Source: Planctomycetota bacterium (GTDB lineage: Bacteria; Planctomycetota; Planctomycetia; Gemmatales; Gemmataceae). From it: a DNA stretch of 64,000 nucleotides. Below the pieces are notes generated by a model. The model ran no database searches. It was not told the DNA's origin and saw nothing but the letters and a program-made list of their open reading frames with translations. Below, in pieces: positions 43,053-51,692 of this stretch (within the stretch, counting starts at the first letter, position 1; each line of letters opens with the position of its first letter). Location: positions 1 to 64,000 of the forward strand of contig JACOUH010000243.1 in the NCBI GenBank assembly GCA_016177925.1, in the 5' to 3' direction. The position numbers and the translations under genes were made by a program.

Positions 43053-43175
43053 ATGGATACCCCACGCCCCGATTCCTGAGACCGGCGCGGTTGTGGCGAT
43101 GTCGGCGACATCGCGCCGCCTACGCCCCGCTGGTGGGTTGTCTTCTGGTCTGCCTGGGGACTCCTCCTGGCTGGG

Positions 43176-43727
43176 TTGATTCTGCTTCTGGACCGGCAGC
43201 CCGCGCTCGCGGGGCTTTGGGCTATCGGTGGGGTGGTCCTTGGGCTTTTCGGCCTAAAGGTTCTCCGGCCGTTCTCGTCCCCACTGTCGGATTGGTATGA
43301 CAGTTGGAATGAGGATGAGGGGCGACTTCGGCTGATGGATGCACTCACCCGCGAGGGGAAGACCGATACCGAAGCGTTCGAGCGCTGTCTGGCGGAGGTG
43401 CCCTTCGGGAACTATCTAGCCCTTCCGCCCCTCTTCGGACTATTTCATGGCGTCTGGCTTGGCGCCCTTGGCGGTGCCTTGTGCGGGTTGAACACGGATT
43501 GGGGTTTCTCGGCGTTTGCGGCTGCTGCCCTGGGAATGGTCGTGGGACCGATATCGATCGCGTTCGTTGCCGGCATGACGTTGGCGTGGACGGTTGAAGT
43601 TGACAAAGGACTGCCGCTCCGCGTCCGCTTGGCTCGCCGCGGCCTGCTCGTGGTTTCGCCGCTATTCATTGTCCCTGCCGCATGGTACTGTGTGCGACGG
43701 GTGGTCCGACGCAGGGGAGGGGCGTAA
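43176..43727 (+). CDS. Small polytopic membrane protein with uncertain start
   Basis: About 183 residues from a TTG at 43176, with three or four hydrophobic segments: LAGLWAIGGVVLGLFGLKVL, ALPPLFGLFHGVWLGALGGA, FAAAALGMVVGPISIAFVAG and LLVVSPLFIVPAAWYCV. Between the first two is an acidic loop with SDWYDSWNEDEGRLRLMDAL. The same frame is clearly coding upstream (PRWWVVFWSAWGLLLAG), so the real start must lie before 43176. The only ATG in frame is at 43053, but a TGA interrupts it at the ninth codon. Either a non-standard start is used or the 5' end carries a nonsense mutation. Function unknown. Confidence 0.6.
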   Translation: MILLLDRQPALAGLWAIGGVVLGLFGLKVLRPFSSPLSDWYDSWNEDEGRLRLMDALTREGKTDTEAFERCLAEVPFGNYLALPPLFGLFHGVWLGALGGALCGLNTDWGFSAFAAAALGMVVGPISIAFVAGMTLAWTVEVDKGLPLRVRLARRGLLVVSPLFIVPAAWYCVRRVVRRRGGA

Positions 43728-43766
43728 CCCCTGGCTCCATCCTGGGGTTCAAACCGAGGGAAACCA

Positions 43767-45179
43767 ATGTCCGAAGCAGCCATGCGATGGAAGCGGTGGT
43801 TCCTGGGCTTCGCTCTGGCGGCATTGGCGATTGTCACTCCGGCTCGGGGAGACGATCCGCCGAAGAAGCCCGATACTGGCAAGCTGCCCCCGCCAGTGCA
43901 AATGATCGCCCAACAAGATCACAAGCGGATGATGGAGCTGCTGAACATCAAGGAACTCCGGCGAGGAGCCAACGGCCGCGATCCGAAGGCCCCGAACGCG
44001 GCCAACTACGACGAGTCCAAGGCCAATCCCTACCCCAACCTGCCAGACCCGTTGGTGCTGAAGAACGGCAAGAAGGTCACCACGGCCCAGAGGTGGTGGA
44101 AGCAACGGCGGCCGGAGATCGTTGAGGACTTCGACCGGGAAATCTACGGCCGGGTTCCCAAGGACACCCCCAAGGTGAAGTGGGAGGTGACCACGACGGA
44201 GAAGCAGACGGTCGGCGACGTGCCGGTCGTCACGAAGCGGCTCGTGGGGCACGTCGACAACTCCTCGTACCCGTTGATTACCGTGGACATCCGGCTAACG
44301 CTGACCACCCCAGCCGCCGCGACCCGTCCCGTGCCGGTGATCTTGGAGTTCGGGTTCGGCGGGTTCGGTGGCAGAGGTCCGGGGAGTGGGAGAGGCGGTC
44401 CCAGTTGGCAACAACAGGTCCTCGCCAAGGGCTGGGGTTATGCCATCCTCGTTCCCAATAGCATTCAGGCCGACAGCGGCGCGGGCCTGACGAAAGGCAT
44501 CATCGGCCTGTGCAACAAGGGTCAGCCCCGCAAGGTGGATGATTGGGGGGCGTTGCGGGCCTGGGCCTGGGGTGCCAGCCGCGCCCTGGATTATTTCGAG
44601 ACCGTCAAAGCCGTGGACGCCAAGCGCGTCGGCATCGAGGGCCTGTCGCGCTATGGGAAGGCGGCCATCGTCGCCCTGGCGTACGAGGAGCGCTTTGCCA
44701 TCGGCTTCATCGGCTCTTCCGGCGAAGGAGGCGTCAAGCTGCACCGCCGCAATTTTGGTGAGCTGGTGGAGAACGTCGCCAGCGCGGGCGAGTACCACTG
44801 GATGGCCGGCAACTTCCTCAAATACGCCGGCCCGCTGAAGTGGGACGACCTGCCCGTGGACTCGCACGAGTTGGTCGCCCTGTGTGCCCCGCGCCCCGTC
44901 TTCATCAGCGTCGGTTCGCAACAGGTGGAGGGCGGCTGGGTGGACGCCAAGGGCATGTTCCTGGCTGGCGTCGGCGCCGGCCCGGTGTACCGGCTCCTGG
45001 GCAAGAAGGACCTGGGGACCACCCAGTTCCCCCCGCAGGAAACCGCCCTGATCGACGGCGCGGTGGCTTTCCGGCAGCACAGCGGCGGACACACCACCGG
45101 CCCGAACTGGCCGGCGTTCCTGAAGTTCGCCGACCGCTACTTCAAGGGCTCGTCGGCGGCCGGGCCAGACAAGCGATAA
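43767..45179 (+). CDS. Glucuronoyl esterase-like protein (CE15 type)
   Basis: This 470-residue protein is exported (RWKRWFLGFALAALAIVTPA signal). It has an alpha/beta-hydrolase domain of the CE15 kind. The nucleophile Ser lies in GLSRYGKAAIVAL near residue 294, matching the GCSRxGK signature except for Leu in place of Cys; a Glu-bearing GSSGEGG near residue 318 and a His near HSGGHTTGPNW at 433-443 could complete the site. CE15 enzymes cleave ester links between lignin and glucuronoxylan. A Gly-rich loop (GFGGFGGRGPGSGRGG) precedes it. ATG at 43767 behind GAGGGAAA is preferred over the ATG at 43782. Its stop is seven bases from a convergent DUF1501 gene. Confidence 0.8.
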   Translation: MSEAAMRWKRWFLGFALAALAIVTPARGDDPPKKPDTGKLPPPVQMIAQQDHKRMMELLNIKELRRGANGRDPKAPNAANYDESKANPYPNLPDPLVLKNGKKVTTAQRWWKQRRPEIVEDFDREIYGRVPKDTPKVKWEVTTTEKQTVGDVPVVTKRLVGHVDNSSYPLITVDIRLTLTTPAAATRPVPVILEFGFGGFGGRGPGSGRGGPSWQQQVLAKGWGYAILVPNSIQADSGAGLTKGIIGLCNKGQPRKVDDWGALRAWAWGASRALDYFETVKAVDAKRVGIEGLSRYGKAAIVALAYEERFAIGFIGSSGEGGVKLHRRNFGELVENVASAGEYHWMAGNFLKYAGPLKWDDLPVDSHELVALCAPRPVFISVGSQQVEGGWVDAKGMFLAGVGAGPVYRLLGKKDLGTTQFPPQETALIDGAVAFRQHSGGHTTGPNWPAFLKFADRYFKGSSAAGPDKR

Positions 45180-45186
45180 GAGCCGC

Positions 45187-46602
45187 TTACCCAAACAGTT
45201 CCAGAATCGGCTGGCCCGTGCTCAGCGGCTTGGAGGCACCGTCCTTGGTCAATCGCGATTGAAACGGCACTCCCAGGGCATGATAAATCGTGGCGCTGAA
45301 GTCCTCGGGCCGGACCGGCTTGTCCTTCACGTACGCGCCGATCTTGTCGGACTCGCCATAGACCATCCCGCCTCGAATCCCGGCGCCGGCCAGCATGGCC
45401 GAATAACAGAACGGCCAGTGCTGGCGGCCCGGAATGCCCTGGTTCGTGTTGATCCGTGGCGTGCGTCCAAACTCACCGAGCACGACCACCAACGTGCTCT
45501 TGAGCAGGCCGCGCTCCTCGAGATCGATCAGCAAGGCGGACAGCCCGGCATCCAGGCAAGGCAAGCACCAGCCCATGCCGTAGGAACCATTGCCGAAGGC
45601 ATTCCCCATGCCCATCTCGCCGCCGTGCATGTCCCAGCTTGAGCTGGGCGGTCCCCCGCCCGTCTGACCCGGTGCCGGCCCCGTCCAGCCATTGACCATC
45701 ACAAACCCGACTCCCGACTCGACCAGCCGCCGGGCCAGGAGCAGGTTCTGCCCCAGGGGATTGCGGCCGTAGCGATCGCGGAGACGGGGGTCTTCCTGTT
45801 CCACGTCGAAGGCCTGGCGCGGTCCCAGCGTGGTCGCGATTTCAAAGCCGCGCCGGTGCAGTTTCTGCCATTCTTCTTGATGTCTTTCGCTGCTGGGCCG
45901 TTCCAGGCCGTCCAGCAACTGCCGCCGTCCCCGCATGCGCTCGGGCACCTCCGACGAGACGAGCAAATCCGGCGCTTTGAAGCCTGGCTTGGCGGGATGG
46001 TTCTCGGCCGAGCCGACGAAGAGCGGAGCGTACGGGGTGCCCAGGGAGCCGCCCGTGGCGATGTTCGGAGCGCAGAAGACTGGATCACCGACGCACTTGA
46101 TCAGCCACACGTAGTCAGCCACCGCGCGCTGGCTGGGCCGGACCTTGGCCAGCACCGAACCGAGGTACGGCGAGTCCGCGGGCGCACCCGCCTGACCGCT
46201 CAGGCAGTTGTGCATGGCGTCGAAATGATTGCTGATGTTGCCGGGGTGTGTCATCGACCGGATCAGGCAGAAGTGCTTGGTCAACTTGGCCAGGCGCGGA
46301 TGAAGCTCGCTGATCCGCATGCCGGGGACCGTCGTGGCGATCGGCTTGTAGGGACCCCGGATCTCCGCGGGTGCCGCCGGCTTCAGGTCCCACGTATCGA
46401 GGTGGCTCGGACCACCACAGAGCAAGATGAAGATGCAAGACTTCTCAGCACGGTTTCGACGTCCTTGCCTCCCATTGTCACGAGCCACAACGATTCCTGG
46501 AATGCCCAGGTGCAGCATGCCGATGCCGCCAGCTTGGAGGAGGCGGCGGCGGGAGATCATGCCCAACGACGATGGCCCGTTGGCTCTTGAGGAAGTGCTC
46601 AT
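45187..46602 (-). CDS. DUF1501 protein (Tat-exported)
   Basis: This 471-residue protein is the second DUF1501 in the window. A twin-arginine signal lies at about 17-45 (ISRRRLLQAGGIGMLHLGIP). The core carries ILLCGGPSHLDTWDLKP, a central NGWTGPAPGQTGGGPP loop before WDMHGGE, VLGEFGRTPRIN and GRQHWPFCY. ATG at 46602 is used here, but the ATG 14 residues later (MISRRR) is an equally good start. It has no DUF1549/1553 partner beside it, unlike the gene at 24008. It converges on the CE15-like gene. The function of the family is not established; a surface hydrolase of the phosphatase/sulfatase fold is inferred. Confidence 0.86.
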   Translation of the reverse strand: MSTSSRANGPSSLGMISRRRLLQAGGIGMLHLGIPGIVVARDNGRQGRRNRAEKSCIFILLCGGPSHLDTWDLKPAAPAEIRGPYKPIATTVPGMRISELHPRLAKLTKHFCLIRSMTHPGNISNHFDAMHNCLSGQAGAPADSPYLGSVLAKVRPSQRAVADYVWLIKCVGDPVFCAPNIATGGSLGTPYAPLFVGSAENHPAKPGFKAPDLLVSSEVPERMRGRRQLLDGLERPSSERHQEEWQKLHRRGFEIATTLGPRQAFDVEQEDPRLRDRYGRNPLGQNLLLARRLVESGVGFVMVNGWTGPAPGQTGGGPPSSSWDMHGGEMGMGNAFGNGSYGMGWCLPCLDAGLSALLIDLEERGLLKSTLVVVLGEFGRTPRINTNQGIPGRQHWPFCYSAMLAGAGIRGGMVYGESDKIGAYVKDKPVRPEDFSATIYHALGVPFQSRLTKDGASKPLSTGQPILELFG

Positions 46603-46786
46603 GCGGGTTCCCCGGAAGGAAGGTCAGGAGGCAAGCAGGCATCCAGGCATACCTTGGCGGGTTCGCCTGACTTGCGAGGGTATAAGATAGCCGATGCTCG
46701 TGCTCTTGTCAGTCCAAAAAGAGCGGAAATCGGCTGGCGGGGAGTGGCCCGCGAACTTTCTCCTTTCTGACGCTTTGGAGGACGTC

Positions 46787-47851
46787 ATGCGAAATCACAA
46801 GCTGTTGGCCACCACGACACTGTTTGGGGCCTGCGTGCTGCTCGGCGGGCTGGCGACTTCTGCTCAGGACCGACCCGAGAAGGAAAAGTCTTTCGTCCAT
46901 GTTGGGGACACGGTTTCTCCAGAGGCTCGTCAGTACCTCGAGTCGCTCCCCGACCCGGCCACCTTACCCGCATGGCCGGCCCCGAGCGACGTGACAGGAT
47001 GGAAACGGGCGTGGGAGGCAGGGGAAGCTGCAAGCGAGCCGAAGGTCCAGGCCACGCTGAAGCGGTATGAACCCACGGTCAAGGAGCGGAAGCTTGGGGG
47101 CGTCCCGGTTCTGGACATCAAACCCAAGGGCTGGAAGGACAACGGCAAGGTGCTCGTGCATGCCCACGGCGGGGCGTACACGATGTACAGCGCCCGCTCG
47201 CGCTTGCCGAGCAGCGTGCCGGCCGCCGCCGCAACCGGCCTGCGCGTGATCTCGGTCGATTACAGCGTCGCTCCGCTGGGCAAGTGGCAGAAGGTGACCG
47301 ACCAGGTCGTCGCGGTGTTCGATGGCCTCCGGAAGGAGGGACACAAGCGGAAGGACATCGCCATTTACGGGGAATCGGCCGGAGGCGCGCTGGCGGCGGG
47401 GTCGGTCCTCAAGATGCGGGACCAGGGGCGGGGGATGCCGGCTGCGGTCGTACTCTGGTCCCCCTGGGCCGACATCACCAACCGCGGCGACTCGGCCGTG
47501 ACGCTGAAGCAATTCGAGCCCACGTACCTCTACGACAAGCACCTCAAGCCCGCGGCCGACGCCTACGCCGACCCGAAGGACCAGAAGCATCCCTACGTCT
47601 CGCCGGTCTACGGGGATTACTCGAAGGGCTTCCCGCCGACCCTTATCCAGGGCGGGACGAAGGAACTCTTCCTGAGCCACTTCGTCCGCCAGTACCGGGC
47701 GATCGATGGGGCCGATGGGATGGCAGTGCTGGACCTGTACGAGGGCATGCCGCACGTCTTCCAGATCCGCCCGGAGCTGGCGGACGCGCCGGAGACCAGG
47801 GCGGCGCTGAAGAAGATGGCCGCTTTTCTGAAACGGCACCTGGGGGACTGA
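46787..47851 (+). CDS. HSL-type alpha/beta-hydrolase (esterase/lipase), secreted
   Basis: This 354-residue esterase has a signal peptide (LLATTTLFGACVLLGGLATSAQ). The hormone-sensitive-lipase branch is indicated by the oxyanion motif HAHGGAYTMY near residues 127-136 and the nucleophile elbow YGESAGGALAAG near 204-215. The acid is probably the Asp in LDLYEGMPHVF and the base the His in PHVF. Small acyl esters are the usual substrates. The ATG at 46787 sits behind TTGGAGGACGTC; an earlier in-frame codon lacks such a site. It is divergent from the DUF1501 gene with 184 bases between starts, which must hold both promoters. Confidence 0.85.
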   Translation: MRNHKLLATTTLFGACVLLGGLATSAQDRPEKEKSFVHVGDTVSPEARQYLESLPDPATLPAWPAPSDVTGWKRAWEAGEAASEPKVQATLKRYEPTVKERKLGGVPVLDIKPKGWKDNGKVLVHAHGGAYTMYSARSRLPSSVPAAAATGLRVISVDYSVAPLGKWQKVTDQVVAVFDGLRKEGHKRKDIAIYGESAGGALAAGSVLKMRDQGRGMPAAVVLWSPWADITNRGDSAVTLKQFEPTYLYDKHLKPAADAYADPKDQKHPYVSPVYGDYSKGFPPTLIQGGTKELFLSHFVRQYRAIDGADGMAVLDLYEGMPHVFQIRPELADAPETRAALKKMAAFLKRHLGD

Positions 47852-47967
47852 AGAGGCCCTTGAGCGAGAAAAACAGACGTTGCTGCGATGCCTGCGCCGT
47901 CTCGTGGATGACGTCGAACTTGTCGCACTGCCCTGGCCGGCGCCGGACGCAACCCGGCCGCAGGCGG

Positions 47968-48873
47968 TTATTCTGCCCCGTTCTGTTTTGGCAGGAGCTG
48001 GGCCTCAAGCTGCTCCGAAAGTCGGTATAATTCCTCGATAGGTTGCCTGAGCAACTCCTCCTTCGGCGTCAGCGGCTGCTTCAGCATGCGCTGGCACAGG
48101 TGAATCCGGCCGATCAACTCCCCTTCCTCGCGCCCCTCCTCCAGCCCTGATTCCCGGGCAAGGCGGTAGCCGTGTTGCAGGGAGGCTGCATCGCGTTCCG
48201 CCTTGAGGCGGTCGAGGTAGCGCTCGCGTTCCAGCTCGTCTTGGCTCAACATGCGAAGGATCTCCAGGGCCTGTCGGATCGGCGGGACGTCCAGCGACGG
48301 CGGCAGATTCTCGTCGTCCAGCGTCGCGCCGTGTTTGAGGAAAGAGCACCAACGCTCCAACGGTGTCGAGCACTGCTCGGCCGTCAGGTTGAACTTGGGC
48401 AACTCTATCGTGTGCATCTCCAGATCTTTGCACAACTCCGTCCCTCTGCGTGCGTCCCATACCCGGAAGGTGTGGTGGTAGTGGTCGTCCTCCAACAGCC
48501 GGCCGTTGAGGAAGGCAATGGAGTAAGTGGCGCAGAGCGTCTGGTAGAAGTCGCCCTCACGAAGTTGACCGGCGTGGTGTTGCGCCCAGTAGAAGAGGAA
48601 ACGCTTGGGGAACGCCCAGCCGACGGCCAGCTGCATCTCCAGGTGGTGCTGCCGGCCGGACTCGTCGGACGCCCGGACGTCGAGTATCGACGCCTTGTCT
48701 TCGGCATAGGCCTTGTCGCTGAACGGGTTGCGCAGGGCGACCTCGCGCACCCGCTTGCCCAGCGGCAGGGACAGCACCGCGTTGAGCAGGTCGACCAGCA
48801 GAGCGACGTAGGCCTCGCTGCCGAACAGCCGCTTGAAAGCGTAGTCCACCTTGGGATCGATCCCCGACTGCAT
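47968..48873 (-). CDS. Rpn-type PD-(D/E)XK nuclease/transposase family protein
   Basis: This 301-residue protein belongs to the family annotated as Rpn recombination-promoting nuclease or PD-(D/E)XK family transposase. It opens with the typical IDPKVDYAFKRLFGSEAYVA, and the catalytic stretch is KASILDVRASDESGRQHHLEMQLA, with D in ILDVRA and the E-x-Q of HLEMQ forming the PD-(D/E)XK centre. The C-terminal part is a long helical Glu/Arg-rich tail with repeats of ERERYLDRLKAERD type, as in relatives. AGGAGG precedes the ATG at 48873. These genes promote DNA exchange and occur as multiple copies in accessory regions. Confidence 0.85.
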   Translation of the reverse strand: MQSGIDPKVDYAFKRLFGSEAYVALLVDLLNAVLSLPLGKRVREVALRNPFSDKAYAEDKASILDVRASDESGRQHHLEMQLAVGWAFPKRFLFYWAQHHAGQLREGDFYQTLCATYSIAFLNGRLLEDDHYHHTFRVWDARRGTELCKDLEMHTIELPKFNLTAEQCSTPLERWCSFLKHGATLDDENLPPSLDVPPIRQALEILRMLSQDELERERYLDRLKAERDAASLQHGYRLARESGLEEGREEGELIGRIHLCQRMLKQPLTPKEELLRQPIEELYRLSEQLEAQLLPKQNGAE

Positions 48874-48945
48874 GGCCGGCCTCCTGCCCCTTCCGTGGTC
48901 ATTCTCTCCGGCCGCCCCACGGGACGCAACCCCACCTCCGCGACG

Positions 48946-50721
48946 TCAGCGCGGCTTCTTGAGGCGCTCGCGCACCAGCTCGGGCAGGTACTTCACCGGC
49001 AGCGTCCCGTGGGCCAGTACCGCCTCGTGGTAGCGACCCAGGTCGAATTGCTGGCCCATTTCGCGCTGCACCACTTGCCGCAATCGGTAGAACGCCATCC
49101 GGCCGACGAAGTAGGTCGATAGCTGGCACGAGCTGAGCTTCGCCCGGCTGATCTTGCCGACCGCCTCGCCCTCCGACTGGTAGACGTCCTCGGTCAGGAA
49201 CTTCAGCGCCTCCTCGTCGCTCAGCCCGGCGCAGTGCATGCGATAGTCGAGCAGGGCGTTGGCCACCGCACGCAAATAGAACTTGAGCTGGTTCAACCGC
49301 AATGGCAGATTGCCGTCGCCGAAACCCTGGTCGAGCATCATCTGCTCGGTGTAGACGGCCCAGCCCTCGGCGAAGACACCGGAAAACAGCACGCGGCGGA
49401 TCAGCGACGGATGACGATTGGAATACTCCAGTTGTACGTAGTGTCCGGGATAGGCCTCGTGAACGGAGAGGATCAGCAGCATGTGCTGGTTGTACTCCTC
49501 CAGAAACGAGGCCCTGCGGCGGTCATCCCAATCGCGCGGCGGCGGGCTGATGGCGTAGACGCTGCGGGCCTGCGGGTCCAGTGGCGGCGCCTGATTCAGA
49601 TAGGCTACCGAGAAGCCGCGCTGGAACTCCGGCATCTCGATCACCGCACAGCGGTCCGGCTCCGGCAGACGCAGGATGTCGTTCTTGGTGATGAACTCCT
49701 TGATTCGCTTGACAGCGCCGCCGATGTCGCGCACCAGATCGTCCGCCTTGCCGTGGTCGCGGTTGAAGTGTTCGAGCACCCGATGGATCGTCTCGCGCCG
49801 GCCCTTGTTGTCGTCGGCCGGCAGCGGCTTGCTCGTGTACGCCTGCCCCCACAGTTGCCGGGCGATCACGTACATCTCGCGCTCGACCCGCGCGAACTCC
49901 TCCTGGGCATCGCGCAGTACCTGTTCCGACGTCAGACCGGCGTCCAGCTCCAGTTCCAGCTTCTTCGCGAACTTCTCCTTGCCGAGCCGCCAGTCGCCCT
50001 TCGCTCGCGGCAGCAGGTCGTCCTCGAGGAACGTCTGATACTCCTTCAGCACCGGCACCAGCTTCCGCGACGCCGTCTTCAGTTCGTCGAGCCGTTCCGT
50101 CTTGCCGACGACGTCGAACAGTCCGCTCTGGTAGAACTGGATCACGGCGCGGTTCTGGCGGACCGCCCGTTCGACGAAGACACGCGGCGGATTGCGCAGG
50201 CTGTCGCGCGCCGCCTTCACCACGCGCGGAATCTCTGCCATCCGCGCGATGCAGTTCCGGACCAGGACCTCCTTCGGCAATGTCGACTGCGTCAGTGGAA
50301 GATAGATGCTGTCACTGATGTAGTCGAAGTAGAGGGTGGGGTCGGTCGCGTAGGGGTTGGTGTTCTCATCCAGCCAGAGCGAGCGCTTCAGGTGGTGTTC
50401 GAGGATCTGGTAGTCGACACGGGCGGAGGACGAGAGTTTCTTCACGTCGACCTGACGGGGCAGGCCGGCGAGGGCCTTGCGCGTGCGCGTCGTCGTGGCG
50501 GCACGGGCCTTCGCCGAGAGGTCGTCGAGGCGGTGGTCGAAGCGATGATCGCCGAGGCGCGTCGCCTCCATCGGCCGGTGGTGGAACTCTTCATCGAGAT
50601 ACTTCTTGAAGAACGTCGTCAGCCGGGCGTCCTCGACGTTGTCCTGGTCGGGGGCCCGTCCGCTTCCGTCCATCGCGATCCCCAATGCACAGAGCCCCGC
50701 CAGCGTCGCCAGCCGCGTCAT
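48946..50721 (-). CDS. DUF885 family peptidase-like protein, secreted
   Basis: This 591-residue exported helical protein starts with a signal peptide (MTRLATLAGLCALGIAMDGS). The metal-type motif HEAYPGHYVQLEYSNR is present near residue 418, as HExxPGH, followed by GVFAEGWAVYTEQMM near residue 446 which supplies the downstream Glu. This is the layout of DUF885, a family related to gluzincin carboxypeptidases and dipeptidases. The start has a GGGAGG site. Most members of the family are exported. The substrate is unknown but a zinc-dependent peptidase function is likely from the motif. It is on the same strand as the Rpn-type gene, 72 bases upstream of it. Confidence 0.85.
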   Translation of the reverse strand: MTRLATLAGLCALGIAMDGSGRAPDQDNVEDARLTTFFKKYLDEEFHHRPMEATRLGDHRFDHRLDDLSAKARAATTTRTRKALAGLPRQVDVKKLSSSARVDYQILEHHLKRSLWLDENTNPYATDPTLYFDYISDSIYLPLTQSTLPKEVLVRNCIARMAEIPRVVKAARDSLRNPPRVFVERAVRQNRAVIQFYQSGLFDVVGKTERLDELKTASRKLVPVLKEYQTFLEDDLLPRAKGDWRLGKEKFAKKLELELDAGLTSEQVLRDAQEEFARVEREMYVIARQLWGQAYTSKPLPADDNKGRRETIHRVLEHFNRDHGKADDLVRDIGGAVKRIKEFITKNDILRLPEPDRCAVIEMPEFQRGFSVAYLNQAPPLDPQARSVYAISPPPRDWDDRRRASFLEEYNQHMLLILSVHEAYPGHYVQLEYSNRHPSLIRRVLFSGVFAEGWAVYTEQMMLDQGFGDGNLPLRLNQLKFYLRAVANALLDYRMHCAGLSDEEALKFLTEDVYQSEGEAVGKISRAKLSSCQLSTYFVGRMAFYRLRQVVQREMGQQFDLGRYHEAVLAHGTLPVKYLPELVRERLKKPR

Positions 50722-51119
50722 CGCACACCTCCCCGGTTGTTTGCCTGCCCGTTCAGTATACGGGGTTGGCCTAGATCAACCCGTCGGACCGATTGCTGTC
50801 GAGAACGCGAATGATCTCCACGCTGCCTTTGGCCCGTACGGAATACAATGTTCGGCAGTAGCGTGGATCAAGAAGCGAATCGTAGCAGAAGGGTTGAATG
50901 AGATGCTGTCCCGGCTTCTTACGTTCTGCGAATCCAGGTTGGCAGCACACTTTCAGGCACATGGGTTTGTTCCCAGCGCCGACCCAGTCGCTACAGCAAA
51001 CCGGCCACACGAATGAGTTGTGTGTCAGGCGGTGCGGTGTGATACGTGGCGGCTATTGCCGAGTCGCTCGGTTTCTGCCACCATTGAAATGAGCACGGAG
51101 AGTTTGGTTCCCGCGGAAC
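50722..51119. other. Intergenic stretch of about 400 bases, no confident gene
   Basis: A minus-strand frame at 50771-51010 (79 codons) ends with TLYSVRAKGSVEIIRVLDSN, which faintly resembles the end of small toxin proteins, but has no ribosome site and an odd Cys-rich start. No other frame looks coding. Since hicAB follows directly, this may be the remains of an older toxin-antitoxin gene plus the hicAB promoter. Confidence 0.4.
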
Positions 51120-51125
51120 TTGAGC

Positions 51126-51314
51126 GTGACGGTTCGTGAGGTCATCAAGCTGATTGAGGCCGACGGCTGGTATCTCGCCCGCCAGCGGTCCAGCCACCGG
51201 CAGTTCAAGCACTCAACCAAACGGGGACTGGTGACGGTGGCCGGACATCCCTCCAAGGTACTCGCCCCGAAGACACTCAAAAGCATCCTTCGTCAAGCAG
51301 GGCTCGCACCATGA
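51126..51314 (+). CDS. hicA: HicA-type mRNA interferase toxin
   Basis: About 62 residues with the HicA double-stranded RNA-binding-like fold. It opens TVREVIKLIEADGW and holds the catalytic His in RSSHRQFKH (near residue 25), followed by LVTVAGHPSKVLAPKTLKSI. HicA cleaves mRNA independently of ribosomes and is neutralised by HicB. A GTG start at 51126 gives the standard N-terminus; a TTG two codons earlier is possible. The stop overlaps the hicB start by four bases. Toxin-first order is normal for hicAB, and autoregulation usually depends on HicB. Confidence 0.88.
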   Translation: MTVREVIKLIEADGWYLARQRSSHRQFKHSTKRGLVTVAGHPSKVLAPKTLKSILRQAGLAP

Positions 51315-51559
51315 GGTATCTGATCATCCTGGAGCCGACGGCGACGGGTTACTCGGCTTACTCCCCGGACCTGGACGGGTGCGTCGCGGCCGGCGACGAC
51401 CGGGATGAGACGATTGCGCTCATGCAAGAGGCAATCACGTTCCACCTTGAGGGCATGGCCGCAGAGGGCTACCCGCTCCCAGCTCCACGAAGTGAGTCCG
51501 CCTACATCGAGATAGTCGACCCAGGCGCCGCAGAAGACCTTTCTTCCCAGGAGCCGTAG
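51311..51559 (+). CDS. hicB: HicB-type antitoxin
   Basis: This 82-residue protein has the partial RNase H-like fold of HicB: RYLIILEPTATGYSAYSPDL, GCVAAGDDRDETIALMQEAI and FHLEGMAAEGYPLPAP are the family signatures. It lacks a C-terminal DNA-binding domain (HTH or RHH), being only 82 residues long, so autorepression may need another factor or HicA itself. It overlaps hicA by ATGA at 51311-51314. The gene lies 134 bases before the amidohydrolase. Confidence 0.88.
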   Translation: MRYLIILEPTATGYSAYSPDLDGCVAAGDDRDETIALMQEAITFHLEGMAAEGYPLPAPRSESAYIEIVDPGAAEDLSSQEP

Positions 51560-51692
51560 GCACAGGCCGCGGCGGAGCCATCCGGGCGGAACCATCGTCC
51601 CCGTGAATCGGCGACGCCCTTGAAGTTGGTCTCTCCCGCCCTTATCATCCTCAAGGGAGGCGGCTGTCCGTTGTCCGGCGGGGAATTCAGTG

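Noticed and set aside
49234-50814. A 526-codon plus-strand frame opposite the DUF885 gene
   Set aside because: It is a shadow of the DUF885 gene, which has a signal peptide, ribosome site and HEAYPGH motif on the other strand.
50771-51010. A small toxin gene before hicAB
   Set aside because: No ribosome site, an improbable Cys-rich start, and only weak similarity in the last 20 residues.
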